Shown here in pieces: positions 15,788-22,832 of a stretch of 42,964 nucleotides of DNA. The DNA comes from CAZVWJ01 sp964631325 (GTDB lineage: Bacteria; T1Sed10-126): NCBI GenBank assembly GCA_964631325.1, contig CAZVWJ010000021.1, positions 1 through 42,964 on the forward strand, read 5' to 3'. A model generated the notes under the pieces. It saw nothing but the letters and a program-made list of their open reading frames with translations, did not search any database and was not told where the DNA came from. The position numbers were made by a program, and so were the translations under genes. How positions within the stretch are numbered: position 1 is the first letter of the stretch; each line of letters starts with the position of its first letter.

Positions 15788-16942
15788 ATGAGTAAAAATA
15801 ATTATTATAAGAATTTGGTTATGATCGCTGCTTTGACCCTGGTCGCCGGTATAATAACTTTATTACTTTCTAATTTTTCATTTTATTTCAATTATTATGG
15901 TCCGCTGGTTCTTTTTATTTCTTACATCTTACTGGTGGCGTTCTCTTTTCTTTATTTTCGCCGTTCTTTTACCGGGTTGCTGGATAATTACCGTAGTTCA
16001 GTTCGTAAAATTGTCCGTATGGTTGAGGCCGGAGAAAAGATTCCTTCGGAAGAACAGGTTGGGGAATTAAAGGGGTTGGCAGAAGTTTTGAATGAGAGAC
16101 AGAATTGTCTGGACCGGTTGGAAGCGGTGAACAATCAGTTGAAAGATAAACTCAAAAAACGGCTGGATAGAAACAGTGAGGAAATAAGTGAGGCCATTGC
16201 CGGCTTAGAAAAAACAAAAACTCGGGTTAGGGAACTCGAAGAAAAAATACTATCTTATGTCCGGGGATTTAATCAGATCGGGACCGAAGTTGCTGAGTTT
16301 TCAGCTATTTTAAAACAACTGGGTTCCGATATAAAGCAGGAAAAGCGGATTCTTACCCTTGAGACAGAGCACCACAGTGAATTTGAACACACGAATGAAA
16401 AAATCCGGGAAGTCCTTGACTCTCTTCTTGAAATTACTCAGGATCTACTTGAACAGATAAATGAGAGACTAAATAATAAAATTGGCTCTGTCGGTAAAAA
16501 AGTTGCCAGTCTCAAAGAGTTGGAGAATAACCTGAGATTGGAAATTGGACGGCTGGATGAGGAACCCGAAGGGTTAAAACTTGTTGCCGAAGAAATCCGG
16601 GAAGAGTTAGACAGAATTAGAACGGGAGTGGGGGAACTAGAAAAATTGATACTATCTTCGGTGGATAAAATCGAAGATAAACTGGCAGAAACCAAAAAGG
16701 CTCGAGAAAACTTCCGGGAGCTTCAGGGAAAAGACAGTCAAAAGCAATTGGACAAGCTTAGTAAATTGATCCGGACCAATTTAGAAATTCTTGTGGATCT
16801 GGAAGAAGATTGTGAAAAAATACAGGGAATTCAAACCGAGTTGACTAAAAACAAGGTTGCCTTTACCGAAGATTTTTGCTGGCTTGCTGATTCTGTTGAG
16901 GAACTTGGTAAACATTTACGAGCGTTGGAGGAAACTTCTTAA
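15788..16942 (+). CDS. Two-TM coiled-coil protein with MCP-like signalling tip, no sensor domain (I)
   Basis: 384 aa from ATG 15788, one base after the MCP stop (GGAGG at 15768-15772). Two TM helices (~10-29 and ~37-57) are separated by a loop of only a few residues, so there is no periplasmic sensor. The rest is cytoplasmic coiled coil. Residues 248-271 (NLRLEIGRLDEEPEG, then LKLVAEEIR) align with the chemoreceptor tip consensus NAAxEAARAGExGxGFAVVAxEVR. Residues equivalent to Tsr N381, E385, R388 and E391 are all retained (N248, E252, R255, E258), although the rest has drifted. I read it as a stripped-down receptor that probably joins the same array. Without the context it would be called hypothetical. 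The alignment was done by eye. Confidence 0.7.
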   Translation: MSKNNYYKNLVMIAALTLVAGIITLLLSNFSFYFNYYGPLVLFISYILLVAFSFLYFRRSFTGLLDNYRSSVRKIVRMVEAGEKIPSEEQVGELKGLAEVLNERQNCLDRLEAVNNQLKDKLKKRLDRNSEEISEAIAGLEKTKTRVRELEEKILSYVRGFNQIGTEVAEFSAILKQLGSDIKQEKRILTLETEHHSEFEHTNEKIREVLDSLLEITQDLLEQINERLNNKIGSVGKKVASLKELENNLRLEIGRLDEEPEGLKLVAEEIREELDRIRTGVGELEKLILSSVDKIEDKLAETKKARENFRELQGKDSQKQLDKLSKLIRTNLEILVDLEEDCEKIQGIQTELTKNKVAFTEDFCWLADSVEELGKHLRALEETS

Positions 16943-16943
16943 A

Positions 16944-17390
16944 ATGAGTGAGTTGTATCTTCAGTGTGAAGTGGGAAACGAAAATTATTTTTTTTTGCGT
17001 AGTTCGGCAGTAGTAACTATTAAAAACGAGTTTGAAATAACTCCCATACCTGCGCAAACAGAAAATAATTTGCTTGGAATTGTTCCTCATTCCGGTGAAA
17101 TTTGTCCGGCCTATGATCCCGCTCTTTTTTTCCCGGGGTTGGAGGTTGAAGATCCCGGAGAGGGCACACTTGTTTTTGTTGAACTTTCGGAAGCTAATAT
17201 AAGTTTTAAAGTCTCCCGGGTTCGAGGGAATACTTCCCTGGAAACAGTTGAAAAACAGGTGGAAGTTGAACCAGAACCTGCGGAAGAGGAAACTAAAGTG
17301 GAAAACCGGGTCCGAATAGCCGGGGATAAGCGGGAATTGACGGTAGATAATATTGAAACATCCGTAAACGCACTGGCACGGGAGCTTTGA
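16944..17390 (+). CDS. cheW: CheW-like adaptor protein
   Basis: 148 aa from ATG 16944, one base after the upstream stop and preceded by GGAGG (16927-16931). Longer upstream extensions in this frame overlap the previous gene and are rejected. Residues ~1-100 follow the CheW fold: YLQCEVGNENYFFLRSSAVVTI, then NNLLGIVPHSGEICPAYDPALFF, matching the family's 'GxxxLRGxxxPxxDL' core, and TLVFVELSEANISFKVSRV. The usual Arg in the 'LRG' core is not evident (PHSGE instead), so contacts to receptor or CheA may be altered. A Glu-rich tail of ~45 residues follows. It would couple the receptor-like proteins on either side to CheA. Confidence 0.82.
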   Translation: MSELYLQCEVGNENYFFLRSSAVVTIKNEFEITPIPAQTENNLLGIVPHSGEICPAYDPALFFPGLEVEDPGEGTLVFVELSEANISFKVSRVRGNTSLETVEKQVEVEPEPAEEETKVENRVRIAGDKRELTVDNIETSVNALAREL

Positions 17391-17395
17391 TTGGT

Positions 17396-19381
17396 ATGAG
17401 TGACCAGGACCAATTTTTGCAGATGTTTATGGAGGAAGCCGAAGAACACATAGACACTTTGCGTGATGGGCTGATGTCTCTTGCCGATGATCCCGAAAAT
17501 TTGGCTCCGGTTCAAGAGATGTACAGAGCTGCACATACGCTTAAAGGAAACGCCGGTTCCTGTGGGCTGCAAAAAATACAAAATCTGACCCACAAATTGG
17601 AAAATGTGATGTCTGCTGTGCGAGATAAAGAAATTATGGCTTCAATGGAAGTAGTTGATGCCGGTTACGATGCCCTGGACAGGGTTGAACTTTTGATTGA
17701 GTACATTGGTGAAGATACCGAAGACGTTCCGGATTCTGAATTTGACGTTTCTGACCTGGTGGATAAATTAAAGTCTCTGGCCAGTGGGGAAGAGGGGGCA
17801 GTTAAAAAGGCAGAACCGGTATACTTCCAGCTTGATGATGATGAGATAACTGAATTATCTGGAATAAACAAACAAAACTGTGTTCTTGTAAAAATTTTTC
17901 CGGATGAAGATTGCCCGATGCCTTCTGTTCGGGCTGTTATTTTTCTGGAAAAGTTGGCGGATAATGAAATCACGGTGTATAAGACTTTTCCTGACCAGGA
18001 AAAAATCGAGGGGGAAGAGTTTGAAGATTTTTTTATGGTTCTTTGTCTGGGAGAGGAGGGGTTTGAAAAACAACTGGAAGAATTTGTGGAGGCTGACGAT
18101 GACTTGCGGCAAGCGAAAATAGCCCCCCTGGAGTTAGCCGAGGAACCGCTGAAAGAGAGAGTTAAAGAAGCTAAGAAAGAACACGAACCCGATCAGACGG
18201 AAGTGAAAACACCTAAAATTAAAAAAGCTTCTACGATCCGGGTTCAATCGGAAACGCTTGATTCACTTTTGAATATTTTAAGTAATTTATCTCTTCAACG
18301 AATGAAATTAACCAATAAAATTGACGGGGATTCAGACGTGGAACGTGATTTCCTCGAGTTGAAGCGACAGTTGACCCACTTACAGGAAGAAGTAATGAAT
18401 ACTCGGCTGCTCCCTGTTAATAGGGTTTTTAAGAGGTTTCCCCGGTTGGTTCGGGATGTTTCTAAAAAATTGGGTAAAAAAATTGACCTGGAAATGGAGG
18501 GGGAAGATACTGAACTGGATAAAACGCTCGTGGATGAACTGGGCGATCCGTTGATTCATATTATGCGTAATTCACTTGATCACGGGATTGAGTCCCCGGA
18601 AGAACGAAAAAATAAGGGCAAACCCGAAACGGGTACGGTTTATTTGAGGGCCTTTCACGAGGGTAATAATGTTGTAATAGAAGTTGAGGACGACGGTGGC
18701 GGAATTCCCCCGGACGTAATAATTGAGAAAGCAATTGAAAAGGATATGATTTCGGCTGACGAAGCGGAAGAACTCACTGATCACGAGAAAATTCAATATA
18801 TTATGGAACCCGGTTTCAGTACCACGGAAGAAGTAACTGACTTGAGTGGTCGCGGTGTTGGCATGGATGTTGTGCGGGCTACGGTAGAAAAATTTCGGGG
18901 TTCAATGACAATTGAATCCGAGGTTGATAAAGGGACTACCATGAGAATTGAGTTTCCTCTGACTGTGGCTATTATCCCCGCTTTATTAATTCGGATGGAA
19001 AAAAATGTTCTTGCCGTTCCGCTCGAAAATATTAAGCGTACTGAATTGGTCGGTAAAGATAATTTATTCCGGGAAGAGTCCCAAAAAAAGGTGGAAGTTA
19101 ATGGCAAAACCTATCCTAGGGTTACTTTAAATGAACTTTATACCGAAAAAGAAAACGGTTTTTTTTCCGAGAACGAGCGCTATCCAATGCTGGTTGTAGA
19201 GGGTAACAGGGGAACTCAAGTTGGTTGCCTCTGTGAGGAAATAGTGGAGCAGGAAGACATTGTTATAAAACCCCTTGGGAAATACTTGCGGGGGTTAGAG
19301 GGGTACGCCGGCGCAACCTTTCTTGCTGACGGCAGTGCTACTTTAATATTAGATTTGAATGAAAAAATACAGGAGTTTTAA
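17396..19381 (+). CDS. cheA: Chemotaxis histidine kinase CheA
   Basis: 661 aa from ATG 17396 (GGGAG at 17380-17384). The P1 Hpt domain carries the phospho-acceptor His47 in AAHTLKGNAGSCGL. Residues ~140-245 form an acidic P2-like region. The P3 dimerisation helices span ~275-345 (IRVQSETLDSLLNILSNLSL). The P4 ATPase has the N-box IHIMRNSLDHGIE (387-399), G1 DDGGGI (432-437) and G2 LSGRGVGMDVV (483-493). P5, from ~520 to the end, is CheW-like and starts after FPLTVAIIPALLI. All key catalytic motifs are intact, so it should be an active kinase. It has no fused receiver domain; output must go to the separate CheY proteins downstream. The start lies five bases after the cheW stop. Confidence 0.95.
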   Translation: MSDQDQFLQMFMEEAEEHIDTLRDGLMSLADDPENLAPVQEMYRAAHTLKGNAGSCGLQKIQNLTHKLENVMSAVRDKEIMASMEVVDAGYDALDRVELLIEYIGEDTEDVPDSEFDVSDLVDKLKSLASGEEGAVKKAEPVYFQLDDDEITELSGINKQNCVLVKIFPDEDCPMPSVRAVIFLEKLADNEITVYKTFPDQEKIEGEEFEDFFMVLCLGEEGFEKQLEEFVEADDDLRQAKIAPLELAEEPLKERVKEAKKEHEPDQTEVKTPKIKKASTIRVQSETLDSLLNILSNLSLQRMKLTNKIDGDSDVERDFLELKRQLTHLQEEVMNTRLLPVNRVFKRFPRLVRDVSKKLGKKIDLEMEGEDTELDKTLVDELGDPLIHIMRNSLDHGIESPEERKNKGKPETGTVYLRAFHEGNNVVIEVEDDGGGIPPDVIIEKAIEKDMISADEAEELTDHEKIQYIMEPGFSTTEEVTDLSGRGVGMDVVRATVEKFRGSMTIESEVDKGTTMRIEFPLTVAIIPALLIRMEKNVLAVPLENIKRTELVGKDNLFREESQKKVEVNGKTYPRVTLNELYTEKENGFFSENERYPMLVVEGNRGTQVGCLCEEIVEQEDIVIKPLGKYLRGLEGYAGATFLADGSATLILDLNEKIQEF

Positions 19382-19384
19382 CTT

Positions 19385-20512
19385 ATGGAATCCATTTATA
19401 GAGATTTAACGGGCTGGTTAATACTCGGGTTTTTGATTGCTTACGGGCTTTTTGTAATGACTCTTTTTTCATTAATTAATCCCGGGTTTATTATCGGGGG
19501 TGTCATAGTTCTCTTACTTGGTTTGGTTGCAGGAGTTTTTCTCGCCCTGTTTCTTCGCCAAATTTATCAATACAGGCTCAGTGACCTTATTTCAGCTTTG
19601 AATGACAGACGCGATAATTTACCTCATATGGATTTTTTCGGAAATAAAGCTGCCGAAGAGATTAATTCTTTAAAAGACAGACTGAAAAGGATTGTCGGGG
19701 TGGAGGACGAATTACTCTCCAAAAGTAAAGAAGTAGATGAACTGAACCAGAGGCTTGAAGAAAATATCCGTAAGCGTGCACAGTTTTCTCACTGGGTGGA
19801 AGAGATTGACACCACGCTTGAGAGTTCTATTGACATTTGTCGGGAACTCCAGGACAGTGATATTTTTGCCTTTGAAAAACAATTGACCGAGCTCAGCCGA
19901 AAACTTACACAGGTTGAAAAACAGGGAGAAGAAAAACGTCAGGATGATAATATAAAACAAAAACTATCTGAACTGAGAGACTTTTTTGAGAATCAAGATA
20001 TTGTAAAATCTAAGATGATAAAATTCCAAGAGGTGATTAACAATCTCTCAGAACAACTGGAACAACAGGTTGAAAATGTAGAAAAAATCGCGATTAATAC
20101 GGGGATTGAAGGAGCAAAATTGGGTGACGCCGGTCGTCCGATTACCATCATTGCCGATGATATTCAGCTTGAAGCCGATAATTTTAAAGAAATATTGGAA
20201 ACTTTGGATGAAAAGGTGAAAGAACTGAATAAATTAGAATTTTTTGAAGGTTCCTGCCTGGAAACTTCATTTAAAGAGGTTGAGGAATCTCTTCAACAGG
20301 AAGCCCGGGGGGGATCAACTGCTATTTGGTCTCAGAAGATTTTAACTCAGGTTCGTCAACAACTTGATGATCTGGTTATAGAAATTTCTGATGAATTTAA
20401 CGTGATGCGAGAAAAACTTCAGGAACAGAAAACCCAACAAAAAGAGATTGATTTTCTTCTCCGGGATATACAAGAAAGAGAAGGGAGTGCTCTGGATGAA
20501 ACCGAGAACTGA
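19385..20512 (+). CDS. Two-TM coiled-coil protein with MCP-like signalling tip, no sensor domain (II)
   Basis: 375 aa, starting three bases after the cheA stop. TM helices at ~10-30 and ~34-57 leave almost no periplasmic loop; the rest is heptad-rich coil. Residues 236-260 (AINTGIEGAKLGDAGRP, then ITIIADDI) match the chemoreceptor tip better than the sister protein at 15788. The Tsr-equivalent positions are N238, E242, K245 (for R388) and D248 (for E391). It is therefore a second degenerate, sensorless receptor in the same operon. Its 3' end overlaps the next gene by 17 bases, indicating translational coupling. It could be a structural array component, a cytoplasmic sensor or an adaptor. The family link is by eye. 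Confidence 0.72.
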   Translation: MESIYRDLTGWLILGFLIAYGLFVMTLFSLINPGFIIGGVIVLLLGLVAGVFLALFLRQIYQYRLSDLISALNDRRDNLPHMDFFGNKAAEEINSLKDRLKRIVGVEDELLSKSKEVDELNQRLEENIRKRAQFSHWVEEIDTTLESSIDICRELQDSDIFAFEKQLTELSRKLTQVEKQGEEKRQDDNIKQKLSELRDFFENQDIVKSKMIKFQEVINNLSEQLEQQVENVEKIAINTGIEGAKLGDAGRPITIIADDIQLEADNFKEILETLDEKVKELNKLEFFEGSCLETSFKEVEESLQQEARGGSTAIWSQKILTQVRQQLDDLVIEISDEFNVMREKLQEQKTQQKEIDFLLRDIQEREGSALDETEN

Positions 20513-20990
20513 ATTGATGGATGATCTGCGTTCAGAACTTGTAAATGCTATTGACCGGATGTTTAACCGTTTGGCTGACGGTAGTCTTGAATCTGTTGAA
20601 TCGGAATGGTTGAAACTGGAGGAAAATGAAATAAAGCCCGAACACAGTGCTTCCGTTGGTTTGCGGGGGGATTTGAAAGGTTCTTGCTTTATGATCGCTG
20701 TTAAAGAGGGGCTGGAGGAAACACTGATTGATCTGATGGGCGCGACGTCTATGCCTCTAACTGAACAGAAAAAGGTAGAGGTTTCTTTAAACGAATTAAC
20801 CAATATGATTTCCGGACATGTATTTTCTTTGCTTCACGAATGGTATAATTACGAGGTGGAATTTACTGCTCCGGTATATCAACAAGATTGTCAGTTGATG
20901 GAAAATTCAACCGTTGAAAGCCTTTTAAAGCTCACTTGTGATTTTGAAGAAGGAGAACTTGATCTGTATTTTTTATTTATGCCTGAATAA
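20496..20990 (+). CDS. CheX-like phosphatase (I)
   Basis: 164 aa from ATG 20496, set by AAGGGAG (20481-20487); the frame is open further upstream but without a good start. Residues ~45-160 resemble the CheC/CheX/FliY fold: SASVGLRGDLKGSCFMIAVKEG for the central strands and LNELTNMISGHVFSLL, which contains one E-x2-N active-site motif (E100, N103). A single motif is the CheX arrangement. CheX dephosphorylates CheY-P, and the adjacent cheY supports that role. The N-terminal 40 residues are less typical than in the second CheX-like protein (21406), so the two probably act on different partners. Confidence 0.72.
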   Translation: MKPRTELMDDLRSELVNAIDRMFNRLADGSLESVESEWLKLEENEIKPEHSASVGLRGDLKGSCFMIAVKEGLEETLIDLMGATSMPLTEQKKVEVSLNELTNMISGHVFSLLHEWYNYEVEFTAPVYQQDCQLMENSTVESLLKLTCDFEEGELDLYFLFMPE

Positions 20991-21020
20991 ATTTTCGTTA
21001 GCAGGAGTGTGAAATAATTA

Positions 21021-21392
21021 ATGTCTGCCAGAGAAAAAACTGTCCTTATCGTAGACGATTCTCCATTGATGCGTTTTCAACTGGAAGGGATTCTTGAAGA
21101 TGATGGATATGAAGTCGTTGATCAGGCTGAAAACGGAGAGGAAGCTGTTGAGAAATACAAAAAATATGAACCTGAATTAGTTACAATGGATATAGTTATG
21201 CCTGACGTAGACGGGCTTGAAGCTTTAAAAGAGATAAAAGAATATAACGAAGACGTTACTGTGGTAATGATTTCTACGGTTCGTAACAAAGAAAAAGTTA
21301 TGGATGCAATCAAACTTGGAGCTGAGGATTACGTGGTTAAACCTTTTGAACCCGATCAGGTAATTGAAAAAATCGGTAAATCCATTGATTGA
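21021..21392 (+). CDS. cheY: CheY-type response regulator (I)
   Basis: Single receiver domain of 123 aa with no output domain. Acidic pocket D12/D13, phospho-acceptor D57 (VTMDIVMPDVDGLEAL), switch Ser in VVMIST, and conserved Lys-Pro in DYVVKPF. All catalytic residues are present. The start ATG is 13 bases after AGGAG (21003-21007), a slightly long spacing. It is flanked by the two cheX-like genes. With no flagellar switch genes in the window, its output target is unknown. Confidence 0.93.
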   Translation: MSAREKTVLIVDDSPLMRFQLEGILEDDGYEVVDQAENGEEAVEKYKKYEPELVTMDIVMPDVDGLEALKEIKEYNEDVTVVMISTVRNKEKVMDAIKLGAEDYVVKPFEPDQVIEKIGKSID

Positions 21393-21405
21393 ATGAGGTT
21401 GAATT

Positions 21406-21888
21406 ATGGGTAAATTAACCGTCGATTTGCTTAACCCGTTTATAACTGCTTCGACTTCCGTGGTCGAACAACTTGCTCAGATTAAGTTAAAAAAACACGG
21501 AGTGAATAAGAAAACTACGCCCGATCCCAGCTATGAATATGCGATTATGCTGGGAATAGTTGGTGATTTGAAAGGTCAGGTTACCTATAGCCTTTCCAAG
21601 AGCTTTGCCCGGACGCTGGTAAGTGAATTTCTCGGGCTTCATCTGGTTCCCGCAAAACTGGATGAACATGTTCCCAGCGGGTTGGAGGAACTGGGGAATA
21701 TGATTACCGGTAACGCTGCGGGCGGGCTTGAATCAAACGGTGTGGAAATCGATATATCTCCACCCTCGATTATTGCCGGAAGTGATTATCAGATTGAATA
21801 CGTAAAAATGAATACCATCCAGGTGATTATGTTTTCCGAGGCCGGAAGCCTGGAGATAAATCTTGCCCTGACTGTTAATAATGATTGA
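21406..21888 (+). CDS. cheX: CheX-like phosphatase (II)
   Basis: 160 aa, a closer match to CheX than its neighbour. It opens with VDLLNPFITASTSVVEQLA, has the central IMLGIVGDLKGQVTYSLS strands and the active-site helix SGLEELGNMITGNAAGGLE with E95-x2-N98, and ends in a regular beta segment. In the family the Glu and Asn position water to hydrolyse CheY-P. It starts 13 bases after the first cheY, with a weak ribosome site (GAGG), so it is probably translationally coupled. Confidence 0.85.
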   Translation: MGKLTVDLLNPFITASTSVVEQLAQIKLKKHGVNKKTTPDPSYEYAIMLGIVGDLKGQVTYSLSKSFARTLVSEFLGLHLVPAKLDEHVPSGLEELGNMITGNAAGGLESNGVEIDISPPSIIAGSDYQIEYVKMNTIQVIMFSEAGSLEINLALTVNND

Positions 21889-21942
21889 ACAGGCCCCGGT
21901 GAAGTTATTTATAGTGGACAAAAAAATTGGAGGTTAAAAACA

Positions 21943-22299
21943 ATGGCTAAAATACTTGTTGTTGATGATGCGGATATTATGCGACTGAAATTGAGTAAAG
22001 TTCTGGAGGAAAATGGGCATGAAATTGTCGGGGAAGCCAAAAATGGGGATGAAGCAGTTGAAAAATATAAGGATTATGATCCCGACTTAGTTACTCTTGA
22101 TATTACTATGCCCGAGGTTGATGGCCTGGAAGCTCTTGATGGGATAATAGCTCATGATCCCGATGCCAAAGTAATAATGGTCAGCGCAATGGGAAAGAAA
22201 AAGAAAGTATTAAAAGCTGTAAAATCGGGGGCGAAGAATTTTATTGTGAAGCCTTTTGATGCGGATAAGGTTAAGGAGGCGGTGAATGAAGTATGTTGA
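21943..22299 (+). CDS. cheY: CheY-type response regulator (II)
   Basis: 118 aa single receiver: ILVVDDADIMR (D8/D9), D53 in VTLDITMPEVDGLEAL, VIMVSAMG, and FIVKPF. It is more like Gram-positive/Thermotoga CheY than the first regulator (the MVSAMGKKKKVLKAVKSGAK stretch). A strong GGAGG at 21929-21933 gives it independent initiation after a 54-base gap. Its last codons overlap the next gene by 7 bases. Two CheY proteins for one CheA suggests one output and one phosphate sink, or two outputs. Confidence 0.93.
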   Translation: MAKILVVDDADIMRLKLSKVLEENGHEIVGEAKNGDEAVEKYKDYDPDLVTLDITMPEVDGLEALDGIIAHDPDAKVIMVSAMGKKKKVLKAVKSGAKNFIVKPFDADKVKEAVNEVC

Positions 22300-22793
22300 A
22301 TAGATTTTGTTTTCGCGGGATTGTTCTTCCGGTCGTTGCGATTTTATTCTTCGTAATTACCGGTTGTGCCGATTCCGCCCGTATCACCGCATTAAAAAAG
22401 ACTAACAAAAAACTCAAAAGAAAAGTAAAAAGGTTGGAAAAGAAATTTAGTAAAAACGACCAGGAAAATATTTCTGATTATAAATACATGGTCTATAAAG
22501 ACTGGACAGCAGTTGTAAAATTAATTAAAATGCGTTCGGCTATTGGCAAGTTTTACCAGGATCACGGTAAGTTTCCGGCAAATTTAGATGTACAGGGGAT
22601 GAAACCTTATTTGAAGGAAATTTTTGGTTCACCAGAAGTTCCCCCGGTGGCCGGCTCCAGAAATGTGGTTAAGGTGGAGTTTACCTCAAAACCGGTTAAA
22701 CCAGTTGGAGGGTGGGCATATACCGCTTCCGGTTACGTTTATATAAACTCAAAACGAAAAACTACCGGCCAGATTCCTCTATACAGGTTTTAG
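22293..22793 (+). CDS. Lipoprotein with pseudopilin-like C-terminal domain
   Basis: 166 aa. The N-terminus has a hydrophobic stretch ending in the lipobox ITGC near residue 24. A strongly basic coil (KKTNKKLKRKVKRLEKKF) follows. The C-terminal half resembles the globular part of type II secretion major pseudopilins: AIGKFYQDHGKFPANLD, where those have 'Y..D.G.YP', and the near-terminal GGWAYTASGYVYIN matching the GGW...G.V.IN pattern. It lacks the prepilin N-terminal methylation helix, so it is not itself a pilin. It overlaps cheY II by 7 bases (AAGGAGG at 22273-22279), so it belongs to the operon. A role linking the sensory module to the envelope is a guess. Confidence 0.6.
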   Translation: MLNRFCFRGIVLPVVAILFFVITGCADSARITALKKTNKKLKRKVKRLEKKFSKNDQENISDYKYMVYKDWTAVVKLIKMRSAIGKFYQDHGKFPANLDVQGMKPYLKEIFGSPEVPPVAGSRNVVKVEFTSKPVKPVGGWAYTASGYVYINSKRKTTGQIPLYRF

Positions 22794-22832
22794 TTCTAAC
22801 CCCGCACAAAAATGTTATTAAACTTTAATAGA

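Noticed and set aside
16857..16943. N-terminal 29-residue extension of CheW
   Set aside because: It overlaps the preceding gene's end; ATG 16944 has GGAGG and begins exactly at the conserved CheW fold.
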